From: Enterococcus lemanii
GTDB lineage: Bacteria > Bacillota > Bacilli > Lactobacillales > Enterococcaceae
Reading direction: 5' to 3'
Assembly (NCBI RefSeq): GCF_016909125.1
Contig: NZ_JAFBFD010000001.1
Coordinates: 100,739-164,738 of the forward strand
Length of the DNA stretch: 64,000 nt
This document shows, piece by piece, positions 9,396 through 19,586 of this stretch. A program made the position numbers and the translations under genes. The notes beneath the pieces are model-generated. The model was not told the DNA's origin. It saw only the letters and a list, made by a program, of their open reading frames with translations, and did not search any database. Numbering within the stretch: the stretch's first letter is position 1; every line of letters starts with the position of its first letter.

Positions 9396-9752
9396 TTAAT
9401 CAACAATCCATTCGGTTAATGATACGAATGGTGCATCTGACCATAACTTCTCTAAGTTGTAAAAAGCACGTTCATTTGTATTAAATACATGAACAATCAC
9501 TTCACCTAGATCAATCAAGATCCATTTACCACCATCTTTTCCTTCAATTCGTTTCACTTCAACTTGCGCTTTTTCTTCTTGCTCTATAATTTCATCGACA
9601 ATGGCTGAAATTTGGCGATCCGTATTGGCGGAACAAATCATGAAATAATCGGCTAGTAATGAAATTTCTTTCACTTCTAACGCTATAATATCTTCAGCAC
9701 GCTTACTATCAGCTGCTTTTACTGCTATTTCTAAAATCTTTTGACTATCTAT
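9396..9752 (-). CDS. rsfS: Ribosomal silencing factor RsfS, apparent ATA start
   Basis: RsfS/Iojap binds ribosomal protein uL14 on the 50S subunit and blocks subunit joining in starved cells. The first ATG of the frame is at 9672-9674 and would give only 92 residues, starting MKEISLLADYFMICSAN. Upstream, the frame stays open and encodes the family's conserved N-terminal helix, DSQKILEIAVKAADSKRAED, back to an ATA codon at 9750-9752 with a GGAGGAG ribosome site 7-8 bases before it. No ATG, GTG or TTG lies between that site and residue 27. The full product is then 118 residues, the normal family length. The start overlaps the end of yqeK. The only alternatives are an ATT two codons earlier, a weak late GTG, or a mutated start. 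Confidence 0.85.
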   Translation of the reverse strand: MDSQKILEIAVKAADSKRAEDIIALEVKEISLLADYFMICSANTDRQISAIVDEIIEQEEKAQVEVKRIEGKDGGKWILIDLGEVIVHVFNTNERAFYNLEKLWSDAPFVSLTEWIVD

Positions 9753-10356
9753 GAGAATCTCCTCCTTGAAATTTGGCGACCCAACGATTATAGGTCTCGA
9801 TTGTTTTTGGGTAAATTACTTGTTCTTTTTCAATTAAATGTTTCAAAGTTTGTTTGGTTGCAAATGCTACCGCTTGGTCTAAATCAATTTCTGCAAGTTG
9901 TCGTGCCTCGTTCACACCAGGAAAATCGCGTCCTGGCTCAATGTAATCCGCCACATAAATGATTTTATCAAGCAAGGACATTTTAGCTGCTCCAGTTGTA
10001 TGGTAGGCAACTGCTTGTAAAATTTCTTTATCCGAAATCCCTAACTCTTTTTCAATGAAATACGTGCCAACTACTCCATGCCAAATTGCATTGTTCCAAT
10101 TTAGTAATTCCAAATCAAAATTCTGAGTTCGTATGATTTGCCGAAACTCTTCGTCGCTACGTTCTTTCGCATAGTCATGCACAAGTGCGGCTATGCGTGC
10201 TTTTAAAAGGTCTCCTTGAAACCGTTTAGCCAAAGCAACTGCTGTTTCTTCGACTCCTAGAACATGGTTAAACCTTTTTTCACTCATATTTTTTTTGATT
10301 TTTTGAAGTAACGTAGCTCGTTCGGAAAATATTTGTCCTTCTTTACTTTGTTCCAA
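9745..10356 (-). CDS. yqeK: HD-domain Ap4A hydrolase YqeK
   Basis: YqeK family metal-dependent phosphohydrolase; members of the family split Ap4A symmetrically to two ADP. HD-domain ligands are visible: His31, the HD pair His60-Asp61 in ALVHDYAKE, His93 in AIWHGVVG and the YHTTG motif near 119. Length is 203. The start codon is TTG at 10354-10356 with GAAGGG seven bases upstream, overlapping the end of nadD by 14 bases. Its end overlaps the start of rsfS. The gene lies in the conserved nadD-yqeK-rsfS order. Confidence 0.9.
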   Translation of the reverse strand: MEQSKEGQIFSERATLLQKIKKNMSEKRFNHVLGVEETAVALAKRFQGDLLKARIAALVHDYAKERSDEEFRQIIRTQNFDLELLNWNNAIWHGVVGTYFIEKELGISDKEILQAVAYHTTGAAKMSLLDKIIYVADYIEPGRDFPGVNEARQLAEIDLDQAVAFATKQTLKHLIEKEQVIYPKTIETYNRWVAKFQGGDSHR

Positions 10357-10984
10357 GATACAACCCTTCTTCCTTGATATAGTTTATCACTTGATCAGGT
10401 AGGAAGTAATTCACTGAACAGCCCTCTTGAACTTTGTTACGAATCATGGTTGAACTCAAATCAAGCCAAGGAATGTCGACCCAAATGACTGGATAATTCG
10501 TTTCAACAGGGTATCCCGGCCTTTTTACACCAACAAATTGAACTAGAGTAAACAATTCCTCTAAACGATACCAAGTTGGCAGATAATCAACCATATCACC
10601 ACCAATAATAAAATAATAATCGGTATCAGGGTTTTGGTCAACTAAAGCAACCATTGTATCGTAAGTATAACTTTTTCCTTGTCTTTGTAACTCAATGGTT
10701 TCAACATGAAGCAAAGGATTATCTTGAATCGCTAATTCAATCATTTTTAAACGATGAGTCGCATCAATGGTTTCTTTTTCATCCACATGTGGAGATGAAA
10801 AAGAAGGCATTAAACGAACTTCATCTAAACCAAGCGCTTGACCAACTTGATCAGCAACAATTAAGTGGGCAACATGAATTGGGTTAAAGTTCCCACCTAA
10901 AATTCCAACTTGTTTTCTTTTAAACGATTTTATTGGCATTTTTTGCTCTTTTGTCTCAATAAATTGATCCTTCTGTGTTTTCAT
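10343..10984 (-). CDS. nadD: Nicotinate-nucleotide adenylyltransferase
   Basis: Makes deamido-NAD from nicotinate mononucleotide and ATP in NAD synthesis. The nucleotidyltransferase motif GGNFNPIHVAHL is at about residues 29-40 and the SSTMIRNKV motif near the C-terminus (about 185). The chosen ATG (10982-10984) has an AGGTG site seven bases upstream; the frame opens three codons earlier at a GTG that overlaps that site. The protein carries about 22 residues (basic and Gln/Lys rich) ahead of the usual NadD start, an extension also seen in some Lactobacillales. The gene overlaps yqeK. Confidence 0.94.
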   Translation of the reverse strand: MKTQKDQFIETKEQKMPIKSFKRKQVGILGGNFNPIHVAHLIVADQVGQALGLDEVRLMPSFSSPHVDEKETIDATHRLKMIELAIQDNPLLHVETIELQRQGKSYTYDTMVALVDQNPDTDYYFIIGGDMVDYLPTWYRLEELFTLVQFVGVKRPGYPVETNYPVIWVDIPWLDLSSTMIRNKVQEGCSVNYFLPDQVINYIKEEGLYLGTK

Positions 10985-11000
10985 GAACCACACCTACAAT

Positions 11001-11312
11001 TTAAATTCCACGAACTTGAGTGGAAATATTTTGAAACTTCTCTTTTGACGACGGCTTATATACGACTAGAATTTTCCCAATAATTTGAACAACTTGACAA
11101 GCTAATTGCTTTTCTAAAACAGTTGCAACCTCTTCTGGCACTTCGTCGGTATTTTGTAATAAAGTCACTTTAATCAATTCACGTTTTTCTAACGCTTCGC
11201 CAATTTGGTGAATCATCGCATCATTTAATCCGCCTTTACCAATTTGAAAGATTGGTTTCAAATGATGTGCTTCACTTCTTAAAAAACGCTTTTGTTTTCC
11301 TCTTAGTTCCAT
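11001..11312 (-). CDS. yhbY: Ribosome assembly RNA-binding protein YhbY
   Basis: CRM-domain protein of 103 residues that binds pre-50S particles. It begins MELRGKQKRFLRSEAHHLKP and holds the CRM GxxG-type loop GKGGLNDAM (residues about 25-33), followed by ELIKVTLLQNT and LACQVVQIIGKILVVYK. Length is normal for the family. The ribosome site AGGGG is nine bases upstream. It lies between yqeH (12 bases upstream) and nadD, the standard Firmicutes arrangement. Confidence 0.93.
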   Translation of the reverse strand: MELRGKQKRFLRSEAHHLKPIFQIGKGGLNDAMIHQIGEALEKRELIKVTLLQNTDEVPEEVATVLEKQLACQVVQIIGKILVVYKPSSKEKFQNISTQVRGI

Positions 11313-11324
11313 TTTTTATACCCC

Positions 11325-12434
11325 TTAAATTAATGCTTTTCTTTTTAATACGGCAACCCCTTTTGGAGCCCACCCTGCGACAACGCATGGATTTGTAATT
11401 GTAATCCAGCCTAAGCCAGAAAACACGATATCGGTTTTTTCCTTAATTGAAAACTCATAGCGGACCAATTCCGGAAACGCTTTGACCTCTTCTGGACGAG
11501 GCGGCTGCAATAATCCGCCCACATGCTTATCGTAAAAATCCGTCGCTTTTGCTAACTTTGTCCGATGGATTTCTAAATCATTTGATAAGTAGGCAACGAA
11601 CGGGCTTCTTTCACCTTGGATAAAATCAAACCTGGCCAAGCCACCTAAAAACAGTGTCTGTTCAGCATTTAATTGGTATGTTTTTGGTTTAATCTCTTTA
11701 TGTGGCGCAACAATTTTTAAGTCTTTGTCACCTAAGTAATGCGCCATTTGATGTCGGTGGATAATTCCTGGCGTATCAATTAAAAAATGCCCATCATCTA
11801 ATGGAATTTCAATTTTATCTAGCGTTGTCCCTGGAAAGCGTGAAGTCGTAATCAATTCTTGAACACCCGCTGTTTGTTTAATAATTTGATTAATTAAAGT
11901 AGACTTTCCTACGTTTGTTACACCCACGACATAAACATCTTTGCCTTGTCGATGTTTTTCAATTGCATCCAGTAAACTAGCTAATTCATTCGTTTTTTTA
12001 GCACTTGTTAATAAGACATCGACTGGGCGCAAACCCGCTTCATGTGCACGCTCTTTCATCCATTGTGTCAATTTTGAAGCTTTTAACGACTTAGGTAAAA
12101 TATCGACTTTGTTGCCAACTAATAAAACAGGATTATTGCCCACAAAACGATGTAAGCCTGGAATCAGTGAACCATTGAAGTCAAAAATATCAACGACGTT
12201 CACAATTAGAGCTTCTTTTTCACCAATTTCATTTAATAAACGTAAAAAATCATCATCCGTTAACGAAACATCTTGAATTTCATTGTAGTGACGCAAGCGA
12301 AAACATCTTTGACAATAGACTTCTCCTGACTCAAGGCCTTTTTCTAGCGCTGATTTTGGTGTAAAACCAAGTTTATTTTTATCTTCTGTTTGAATCGTTA
12401 CGCCACAGCCGATACATTGAATTTTCTCCGTCAT
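11325..12434 (-). CDS. yqeH: Circularly permuted ribosome-biogenesis GTPase YqeH
   Basis: GTPase needed for 30S assembly. An N-terminal zinc knuckle (CIGCG ... YCQRCFRLRHY, about residues 6-50) is followed by GTPase motifs in permuted order: G4 NKVD near 108, then G1 GVTNVGKST near 172 and G3 DTPG near 220. The C-terminal domain ends in GVAVLKRKALI. The frame extends six codons further upstream, but the ATG at 12432-12434 has AAGGAG at 7-8 bases and overlaps the yqeG stop as ATGA, indicating translational coupling. Confidence 0.94.
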   Translation of the reverse strand: MTEKIQCIGCGVTIQTEDKNKLGFTPKSALEKGLESGEVYCQRCFRLRHYNEIQDVSLTDDDFLRLLNEIGEKEALIVNVVDIFDFNGSLIPGLHRFVGNNPVLLVGNKVDILPKSLKASKLTQWMKERAHEAGLRPVDVLLTSAKKTNELASLLDAIEKHRQGKDVYVVGVTNVGKSTLINQIIKQTAGVQELITTSRFPGTTLDKIEIPLDDGHFLIDTPGIIHRHQMAHYLGDKDLKIVAPHKEIKPKTYQLNAEQTLFLGGLARFDFIQGERSPFVAYLSNDLEIHRTKLAKATDFYDKHVGGLLQPPRPEEVKAFPELVRYEFSIKEKTDIVFSGLGWITITNPCVVAGWAPKGVAVLKRKALI

Positions 12435-12958
12435 TTTAATTCTCCTTGCCATTTCATTTCAGGATTATTTGCGAGTAAATGTTTCATAATTTTTCTTTCC
12501 ATAAAACGGTTAAATTTCGTATTCCAAGCATCGGTTGTCACAATTGGTTTTACTAAAACACTTTTAACACCTGCACTGTTTGCTGCTTTAATATCCGTCA
12601 TAATTTGATCACCAATCATCATTACTTCTGTTGGCTTTAAGTCTAATTTTTTTAGCGCTTGATGAATCCCTCTTGGAAATGGTTTTAACGCGCGCGAGAT
12701 AAAATCAAGTTGCAAAGATTGCAAAGCTTTCTTAACTCGGGCATGGCTGTTATTTGAAATTACAATTACAGGAATTTCAGCCTCTTTCATTGTTTGTAAC
12801 CACTGCTTTAACTCTTTCGTTCCATCAGGATTATTCCAAGCAATCAGCGTATTATCAAGATCGACAAAGACCGCTTTGATTCCTTGTTCTTTGAATTGAT
12901 CTGGCGTGATTTGATAAATCGCTTCAATCATCCAAGTTGGTTTGTATTTTAAAAACAT
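12431..12958 (-). CDS. yqeG: YqeG family HAD phosphatase
   Basis: HAD-superfamily IIIA phosphatase of 175 residues; related to the YqeG/PGP family, natural substrate not established in Firmicutes. The DxD motif is in VFVDLDNTLIAW (about residues 29-40), motif II in IVISNNSH near 66-73 and the acidic motif in MIGDQIMTDI near 112-121. The frame reaches 12991, but ATG 12956-12958 with AGGAG five to seven bases upstream gives the normal start MFLKYKPTWM. First gene of the yqeG-yqeH-yhbY-nadD-yqeK-rsfS-yqeM-tmcAL cluster. A terminator-like hairpin sits directly in front of its ribosome site. Confidence 0.92.
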   Translation of the reverse strand: MFLKYKPTWMIEAIYQITPDQFKEQGIKAVFVDLDNTLIAWNNPDGTKELKQWLQTMKEAEIPVIVISNNSHARVKKALQSLQLDFISRALKPFPRGIHQALKKLDLKPTEVMMIGDQIMTDIKAANSAGVKSVLVKPIVTTDAWNTKFNRFMERKIMKHLLANNPEMKWQGELK

Positions 12959-12974
12959 ACTTTCTCCTTTGATT

Positions 12975-13005
12975 AAAAAATCAAGGAGCACGAATTTGTA
13001 CTCCT
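12975..13005 (-). terminator. Terminator or attenuator hairpin in the yqeG leader
   Basis: Minus strand: AGGAGTAC (12998-13005) pairs with GTGCTCCT (12984-12991) with one G-U pair, followed by T6 at 12975-12980. It lies between a TATAAT (13015-13020) and the yqeG ribosome site. It may end the suhB-side transcript or attenuate the yqeG operon. Confidence 0.6.
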
Positions 13006-13014
13006 CAACCGATT

Positions 13015-13020
13015 ATTATA
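13015..13020 (-). promoter_or_regulatory. Candidate -10 box of the yqeG operon
   Basis: A perfect TATAAT on the minus strand. The -35 region is only T-rich (weak). Transcription would start near 13005-13010, directly at the hairpin described at 12975-13005. Confidence 0.45.
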
Positions 13021-13060
13021 CAACAATTCTGATACAAAAAAAAGTTATTGATCCAAATAT

Positions 13061-13843
13061 TTAGTAGCCTTCTTTATTTTCTAACGATAGCTTTAAAATT
13101 TGTGTATAAGCTGCGGGTCCAGCAGCGACACAAAATTCTCTTTCATCGAGATTTAAAGATTCGCCATCAAATTTCGTTACCGTCATCCCTAGTGTTTCAA
13201 CCAGAATTTGCCCTGCTGCATAATCCCAAGGTGCAAGATTTGAAATATAGCCGGCACGACGTCCTAAAGCCAGATGAATAAATTCGACTCCCGCACAGCC
13301 ACACATCCGAATCCCCATCGAAACATCACCAATTGCTTGTAAATTACCAATATTATGAGTATACATTTTAGCATTTACGCCAAGTAAGCCTTCTTCTAAA
13401 GAAAGATATTTGGTTTGTTGAACACGCTCTTCATTAACGTAAACACCAATTGAAGGTCCGCCCCAAAGGAACTCATTTTTCATTACATCATAAATAAAAC
13501 CTAAAACCCCTTTCCCTTCTTCATAGATGGCAACCATAATACAGAAATTTTCGCCTTCTAAAACAAAATTCATCGTTCCATCAATCGGATCAATCACAAA
13601 AACACGTCCTGAAAAATCTTCAAGTTTATCTTGCCCATTTTCCTCACCTAAAATCTTAGCTTTTGGATCAAAGGTCATAATCTTACCTACTAGAAAGTCT
13701 TGAATTTCTTTGTCTAAGTTCGTCACTAAATCGGTCCGACTCAGTTTTGTATCGACTTGTAATTTTTCGTCTAACAAAGCTTCTTTTAAGCGTTCACCCG
13801 CTTCAAGTAGCCAGCTTTTCACTTCACTAATTAAAATTTGCAC
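13061..13843 (-). CDS. suhB: Inositol monophosphatase family protein
   Basis: Lithium-sensitive Mg2+-dependent phosphatase family (SuhB/IMPase/CysQ); the true substrate in this organism is unknown. Metal-site motifs are clear: GEENG near residues 66-70, DPIDGTMNF near 85-93 and WDYAAG near 208-213. Length about 260, normal for the family. The frame reaches a TTG at 13852 that overlaps the upstream stop codon; the GTG at 13841-13843 has AAAGG nine bases upstream and was chosen, but the TTG is possible. It follows the UPF0223 gene so closely that the two are probably cotranscribed. Confidence 0.85.
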   Translation of the reverse strand: MQILISEVKSWLLEAGERLKEALLDEKLQVDTKLSRTDLVTNLDKEIQDFLVGKIMTFDPKAKILGEENGQDKLEDFSGRVFVIDPIDGTMNFVLEGENFCIMVAIYEEGKGVLGFIYDVMKNEFLWGGPSIGVYVNEERVQQTKYLSLEEGLLGVNAKMYTHNIGNLQAIGDVSMGIRMCGCAGVEFIHLALGRRAGYISNLAPWDYAAGQILVETLGMTVTKFDGESLNLDEREFCVAAGPAAYTQILKLSLENKEGY

Positions 13844-13848
13844 TTTTC

Positions 13849-14133
13849 TCAACCTTTCATTTTTAAAATCTTCTTTTCATTTTTCTTGGCATTTTGAAGT
13901 GTTTGGTATAAAGAATACCCTGCTGTTTCTTCAAACTCACGACCCAGTCGGCGTTCTTCTCCAATGCTACGAACCACTTTTTTAAATGCTTGATATTTTT
14001 CTAAAAATTGTTGATTGTCAATTCCTTTTTCATAAGCTTGTTCCAGTGCTTGCCAAAGCGCCATTACTTGAACCATTTCCTCGGTTGACCACTCTAAGTC
14101 AAGGGGGTACTGATAATCTTTCATTTTATTCAT
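13849..14133 (-). CDS. UPF0223 family protein
   Basis: A 94-residue acidic, helical protein of the UPF0223 (YktA) family. The family signature is visible in YPLDLEWSTEEM (about residues 8-19) and GREFEETAGYSLYQ (about 64-77). Function is unknown. Two ATG codons, four codons apart, compete; the first is close to AAAGGA (3 bases), the second rather far (12), so the start is uncertain by three residues. Gene order UPF0223 then inositol monophosphatase is conserved in Bacilli. Confidence 0.85.
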   Translation of the reverse strand: MNKMKDYQYPLDLEWSTEEMVQVMALWQALEQAYEKGIDNQQFLEKYQAFKKVVRSIGEERRLGREFEETAGYSLYQTLQNAKKNEKKILKMKG

Positions 14134-14185
14134 ACGTCCTTTTTAGTATTTACTACTTTTAGTTTATCATACTTTTATCGTAAAA

Positions 14186-14229
14186 AAAATAAAAGACGCC
14201 TCCTCCCAAAAGGAAAACGTCTTTTATAA
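14186..14229 (-). terminator. Terminator of the pdh operon
   Basis: Minus strand stem TAAAAGACG/CGTCTTTTA (about 14191-14229) followed by a run of T, located 12 bases after the pdhD stop codon. Confidence 0.85.
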
Positions 14230-14240
14230 GTTCATTTATC

Positions 14241-15647
14241 TTAAGCGTGAATTGGCAGACCTAAAGCTAGTTCCGCTGCGTCCATCACGATTTCACCTAA
14301 TGATGGGTGTGGATGGATCGTTAAGGCGATATCTTCTGCGTTCATACCAGATTCAATGGCTAGCGCTAATTCAGAAATAATATCTGAAGCACCAACACCT
14401 GCAACTTGCGCCCCAACGATGACATGATCTTCAATTGTTGTAACTAGGCGAACAAATCCTTCTGTCTTACCTAATGACAACGCACGGCCATTACCAGCAA
14501 ATGGGAATTTAATTGCTTTCGCTTCAATTCCTTGGTCTTTTGCTTCAGCAATTGTAAGGCCTACAGAGGCAAGCTCAGGGTCTGTAAAGGCAACAGCAGG
14601 CATTGCTTTGTAGTCTACCTCAACTTTTTTACCAGAAATTGCTTCTGCCGCAACTTTTGCTTCATAACTTGCTTTATGAGCAAGAGCAGCACCTGGAACA
14701 ATATCCCCAATCGCATAAATATTTGAAACATTTGTACGACCTTGTTTGTCTACTGGAATCAAGCCGCGTTCACCAATTGTAACACCTGCTTGTTCTAGAC
14801 CCATATCATCCGTATTCGGACGGCGACCAACTGTAACCATTACGTAATCAGCCGTGATACTTTCTTGTTTACCATCAACTTCATAGTTAACCGTTACGCT
14901 ATCACCATTGTCAATTGCTTCTTTAGCCATCGCTTTTGTCACGATTGTTACTGCTTTTTTAGCAAAGTCTTCTTCAACGATTTTCACCATGTCTTTTTCA
15001 TAAGTTGGTAAAATTTGTGGAGAACCTTCTAAAATCGTCACTTCTGCTCCTAGGTTTGCATACGCACCACCTAGTTCTGCACCAATTACACCGCCACCAA
15101 TAATGACTAATTTTTTAGGCACTTCTTTTAAGTTTAAACCGCCTGTTGAATCAAGTACGCGTCCAGCAAATTTAAATCCAGGAATTTCAATTGGACGAGA
15201 ACCAGTCGCAATAATAGCGTTATTGAACTCATAAGTTTGAGCAGAATCTTCTTTAATTACACGTAAAGTACGATCATCTACAAAGAATGCTTCCCCTTCA
15301 ATGACTTCAACTTTATTTTTTTTCAATAAGAAGCTAATACCTGATGTTAATTTATTAACAACGCCATTATCTTTCCAATCTTGTGTTTGTGCAAAATCAA
15401 GTGTCACGTTATCAGCTGTCACACCAAACATTTGTGAGTGTAACGCTTCTTGATAATGGTGACCAGCTGCAATTAGAGCTTTCGATGGAATACAACCAAC
15501 GTTTAAACAAACGCCACCGATGTATTCACGTTCAATAATTGCTACTTTTTGTCCCATTTGAGCAGCACGGATGGCAGCTACATAGCCACCAGGTCCTGCT
15601 CCGATTACAACTGTATCTAATTCTAAGGCGAAATCTCCAACTACCAT
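14241..15647 (-). CDS. pdhD: Dihydrolipoamide dehydrogenase (E3) of pyruvate dehydrogenase
   Basis: Flavoprotein that reoxidises dihydrolipoamide on E2 and reduces NAD+. FAD site [12 protein letters not shown] near residues 14-25, redox disulfide CLNVGC near 48-53, NAD site [13 protein letters not shown] near 179-191, and the catalytic HPHPSLGE near 445-452. Length 468. The start [11 protein letters not shown] matches the enterococcal form. It follows pdhC by 7 bases and ends the pdhABCD operon before a terminator. Confidence 0.96.
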   Translation of the reverse strand: MVVGDFALELDTVVIGAGPGGYVAAIRAAQMGQKVAIIEREYIGGVCLNVGCIPSKALIAAGHHYQEALHSQMFGVTADNVTLDFAQTQDWKDNGVVNKLTSGISFLLKKNKVEVIEGEAFFVDDRTLRVIKEDSAQTYEFNNAIIATGSRPIEIPGFKFAGRVLDSTGGLNLKEVPKKLVIIGGGVIGAELGGAYANLGAEVTILEGSPQILPTYEKDMVKIVEEDFAKKAVTIVTKAMAKEAIDNGDSVTVNYEVDGKQESITADYVMVTVGRRPNTDDMGLEQAGVTIGERGLIPVDKQGRTNVSNIYAIGDIVPGAALAHKASYEAKVAAEAISGKKVEVDYKAMPAVAFTDPELASVGLTIAEAKDQGIEAKAIKFPFAGNGRALSLGKTEGFVRLVTTIEDHVIVGAQVAGVGASDIISELALAIESGMNAEDIALTIHPHPSLGEIVMDAAELALGLPIHA

Positions 15648-15654
15648 TTGTTTA

Positions 15655-17262
15655 TCATCCTTCCATCAATAGTAACTCTGGATCTGCTAACAGACGTTTA
15701 ATGTTGTTCATTGCTTTTTGAGCAGTCGCTCCATCAACAATGCGGTGGTCAAAGCTTAATGATAATTTCATTACGCGACCAACAACGATTTCGCCCTCTG
15801 CATTGACTACTGGTTGTTGTGCAATTGTACCGACACCTAAAATCGCTACTTCTGGGTAGTTGATTACTGGTGTGAACCATGCGCCACCAACAGAACCAAT
15901 ATTCGTAATTGTAACAGTACCGTTACGCATATCTTCTGCTACTAATTTACCTTCATGTGCTAAAGCAGCTTTTCCGTTAATTTCATCCGCAATTGCAAAT
16001 AATCCTTTACGGTCAGCGTCTTTCACGTTTGGTACGTATAAGCCGTGATCAGTATCTGTTGCAATACCAATGTTATAGTAATTTTTATAAACAATTTCTT
16101 GCGTTGCATCATCAATTGACGCATTCATCACTGGGAATTTTTTCATTGTTGCCGTTAAAGCTTTTACAACATATGGTAAGAAAGTAAGTTTTGTGCCGTT
16201 TGCTGCAGCAATGTCTTTAAATTTCTTACGTTGATCCCAAAGGTTTGAAACTTCCACTTCATCATGTAACGTAACATGTGGTGCGGTGTGTTTGCTGTTA
16301 ACCATCGCTTTAGCAATTGCTTTACGTGTTGGTGTCATTTTTTCGCGTGTTTCTAATTCCGCAACATTTGACACGAATGGTTTTGGTGCTGCTTTTGGTG
16401 CCGCTGTTTCTTGAACTGGTGCTGCCGCCACTTCAGCTGCTGCTTCTGGAGCAGACGCTGTTGGAGCTGCAACAGGTGCGCCACCTGCTAAGAATGTTTC
16501 GATATCCGCTTTTGTTACACGGCCACCTTTACCAGTTGGCGTTACCAAAGTAATGTCAACTTCTTTTTCACGCGCAAATTGACGAACTGAAGGCATCGCT
16601 AAAACGCGCTTGCTTGGGACACCCGTTGGAGCGGCTGGTGCTGCGGCTGTTACTGGTGTTGATGCTGCTGACGCTTGTGCTACAGGTGCAGCTGGTGCGC
16701 TAGCCGGTGCGGAATTATGGCCTGGTGCATCAATTTCAACTAAAACATCACCAACGTTCGCTACAACGCCTTCTGCAACTAAAATACTTTTCACTGTTCC
16801 AGTAACTGGAGATGGAATTTCTTCTACTGATTTGTCATTTTGCACTTCTAATAATGTGTCATCTTCATTAATTGTATCGCCTGCTTTAACAAACCATTTA
16901 ACGATTTCGCCTTCTGCAATTCCTTCACCAATATCTGGTAATTTAAATTGGAAGACCCCTTCGCCACTTGCCTCTACTACTGGTGCAGCAGGTGCAGCAG
17001 CTGCTGGAGCGTCATCTTCATGGCCTGGTGCGTCAATTTCAACTAGAACATCACCAACGTTCGCTACAACGCCTTCACTTACTAAAATATTTTTAACTAC
17101 CCCAGTAACTGGAGATGGAATTTCTTCTACTGATTTGTCATTTTGTACTTCTAATAATGTATCATCTTCATTGATTGTATCGCCTACTTTGACGAACCAT
17201 TTAACGATTTCGCCTTCTGCAATCCCTTCACCAATATCTGGTAATTTAAATTGAAATGCCAT
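15655..17262 (-). CDS. pdhC: Dihydrolipoamide acetyltransferase (E2) with two lipoyl domains
   Basis: Core of the pyruvate dehydrogenase complex; carries acetyl groups from E1 to CoA. Order of parts: lipoyl domain 1 (about residues 2-80, lipoyl Lys43 in QNDKS), Ala/Pro linker, lipoyl domain 2 (about 103-181, Lys144), second linker, peripheral-subunit-binding domain ([14 protein letters not shown], about 225-260), a long Ala/Pro/Glu linker and the catalytic domain ending in [10 protein letters not shown] near 507. The two lipoyl domains differ at only four of about 79 positions. Two-domain E2 is known from Enterococcus faecalis. Length 535. Confidence 0.97.
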   Translation of the reverse strand: MAFQFKLPDIGEGIAEGEIVKWFVKVGDTINEDDTLLEVQNDKSVEEIPSPVTGVVKNILVSEGVVANVGDVLVEIDAPGHEDDAPAAAAPAAPVVEASGEGVFQFKLPDIGEGIAEGEIVKWFVKAGDTINEDDTLLEVQNDKSVEEIPSPVTGTVKSILVAEGVVANVGDVLVEIDAPGHNSAPASAPAAPVAQASAASTPVTAAAPAAPTGVPSKRVLAMPSVRQFAREKEVDITLVTPTGKGGRVTKADIETFLAGGAPVAAPTASAPEAAAEVAAAPVQETAAPKAAPKPFVSNVAELETREKMTPTRKAIAKAMVNSKHTAPHVTLHDEVEVSNLWDQRKKFKDIAAANGTKLTFLPYVVKALTATMKKFPVMNASIDDATQEIVYKNYYNIGIATDTDHGLYVPNVKDADRKGLFAIADEINGKAALAHEGKLVAEDMRNGTVTITNIGSVGGAWFTPVINYPEVAILGVGTIAQQPVVNAEGEIVVGRVMKLSLSFDHRIVDGATAQKAMNNIKRLLADPELLLMEG

Positions 17263-17292
17263 GTTTAATATCTCCCTTTCTCGCTTCTTTGA

Positions 17293-18270
17293 TTAGAAGT
17301 TTGCGATTTCTCTTACTTTTTCTTCGATGTCTTTTGCATTCGGTAACCATGCACCTTCTGCTTGACCAAATGGGAAAACAGTATCTGGAGCAGAAACACG
17401 ACCAATTGGTGCTTCTAATGAAAGAATTGAGCGTTCAGCAATTTCAGCTGCAACTTGTGCGCCAACGCCAGCTTGTTTTTGAGCTTCTTGTACAACAACA
17501 ACACGGCCTGTTTTCTCAACAGAAGCAATAATTGTTGCAATGTCTAATGGAGCAACTGTACGTAAGTCAATAATCTCAACATCAATATTTTCTTTTGCTA
17601 ATACATCGGCTGCTTTGATTGCTTCACGAACCATTGCACCATAAGTAATAATTGAAACATCTTTTCCTTCACGTGTAATTCCAGCTTTGTCTAATGGAAC
17701 AACGTAAGATTCTTCTGGCACTTCCTCACGGAAAGAACGGTATAATTTCATATGTTCTAAGAAAACAACTGGGTCATTACTTCTAATTGAAGCAATTAAC
17801 AATCCTTTTGCATCATATGGATTTGATGGGATAACAACACGGATACCTGGTGATTGAGCAATTAAGCCTTCCAAGTTATCTGAGTGTAATTCTGGTGTAT
17901 GAACCCCACCACCAAATGGTGAACGAATCGTAATTGGTAATTGACGAGTGCCACCCATGCGGTAACGAGTACGCGCCATTTGTGCAACTACTTCATCCAT
18001 TGCTTCAAAAACGAAACCAAAGAATTGTAGTTCAGGAACTGGACGGTAACCTTCTAATGCTAAACCAAACGCTAAACCAGCGATCCCTGATTCTGCTAAT
18101 GGTGTATCAAATACGCGGTCTTCACCAAATTTTTCTTGTAAGCCTTCAGTAGCACGGAAAACCCCACCGTTTTTACCTACGTCTTCACCGAACATAATTA
18201 CATTTTTATCATCAGCTAATTCACAAGCAAGTGCATCGGTAATTGCTTGAATCATCGTTTTTTGTGCCAT
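17293..18270 (-). CDS. pdhB: Pyruvate dehydrogenase E1 component, beta subunit
   Basis: Forms the alpha2beta2 E1 with PdhA, decarboxylating pyruvate with thiamine diphosphate. The transketolase-like N-terminus ([19 protein letters not shown], with [16 protein letters not shown] near residues 28-43), the E1-beta motif [10 protein letters not shown] near 55-64 and the C-terminal domain with [15 protein letters not shown] near 250 are all present. Length 325 is normal. It begins 3 bases after the pdhA stop codon, indicating coupling, and pdhC follows after 30 bases. Confidence 0.96.
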   Translation of the reverse strand: MAQKTMIQAITDALACELADDKNVIMFGEDVGKNGGVFRATEGLQEKFGEDRVFDTPLAESGIAGLAFGLALEGYRPVPELQFFGFVFEAMDEVVAQMARTRYRMGGTRQLPITIRSPFGGGVHTPELHSDNLEGLIAQSPGIRVVIPSNPYDAKGLLIASIRSNDPVVFLEHMKLYRSFREEVPEESYVVPLDKAGITREGKDVSIITYGAMVREAIKAADVLAKENIDVEIIDLRTVAPLDIATIIASVEKTGRVVVVQEAQKQAGVGAQVAAEIAERSILSLEAPIGRVSAPDTVFPFGQAEGAWLPNAKDIEEKVREIANF

Positions 18271-18273
18271 GTT

Positions 18274-19404
<1,131 letters not shown>

Positions 19405-19475
19405 TCAATTCTTTCTAGTTGGTAAATTGCAACAGCGACTTATTCTGTATCACTGTTATTGCCAATCACAATATT

Positions 19476-19504
19476 AAATTATCACTTTTATTCGATAAAG
19501 ACAA
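19476..19504 (-). promoter_or_regulatory. Promoter of the pdhABCD operon
   Basis: Minus strand: -35 TTGTCT (19499-19504), 17 bp spacer, -10 TAATTT (19476-19481). Leaves a 5' leader of about 90 bases before pdhA. Confidence 0.7.
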
Positions 19505-19567
19505 GTAATAAGTTTCAAAGTTATAACTTATTTCATTTAAAAAAAGGTTGATACGTAAAAGGTTCGT

Positions 19568-19586
19568 TAGTGAAATGCATCACATT
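19568..19586 (-). promoter_or_regulatory. Candidate Rex-like operator upstream of pdhA
   Basis: Minus strand ATGTGATGCATTTCACTA is an imperfect inverted repeat resembling the Rex site TTGTGAN6TCACAA. It lies about 65 bp upstream of the -35 box. Rex, the NADH sensor, controls pdh in some streptococci; the call here is by motif similarity only. Confidence 0.3.

Noticed and set aside
9396..9674. rsfS as a 92-residue protein starting at the first ATG
   Set aside because: It would lose the conserved N-terminal helix, and there is no ribosome site before that ATG; the ATA start with GGAGGAG fits better.
11941..12276. A 111-codon open frame antisense to yqeH
   Set aside because: Shadow of the GTPase coding sequence without a ribosome site or plausible protein features.
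16610..17254. A 214-codon open frame on the plus strand inside pdhC
   Set aside because: It mirrors the Ala/Pro-rich linkers and duplicated lipoyl domains of pdhC; no ribosome site, repetitive composition, opposite strand of a certain gene.
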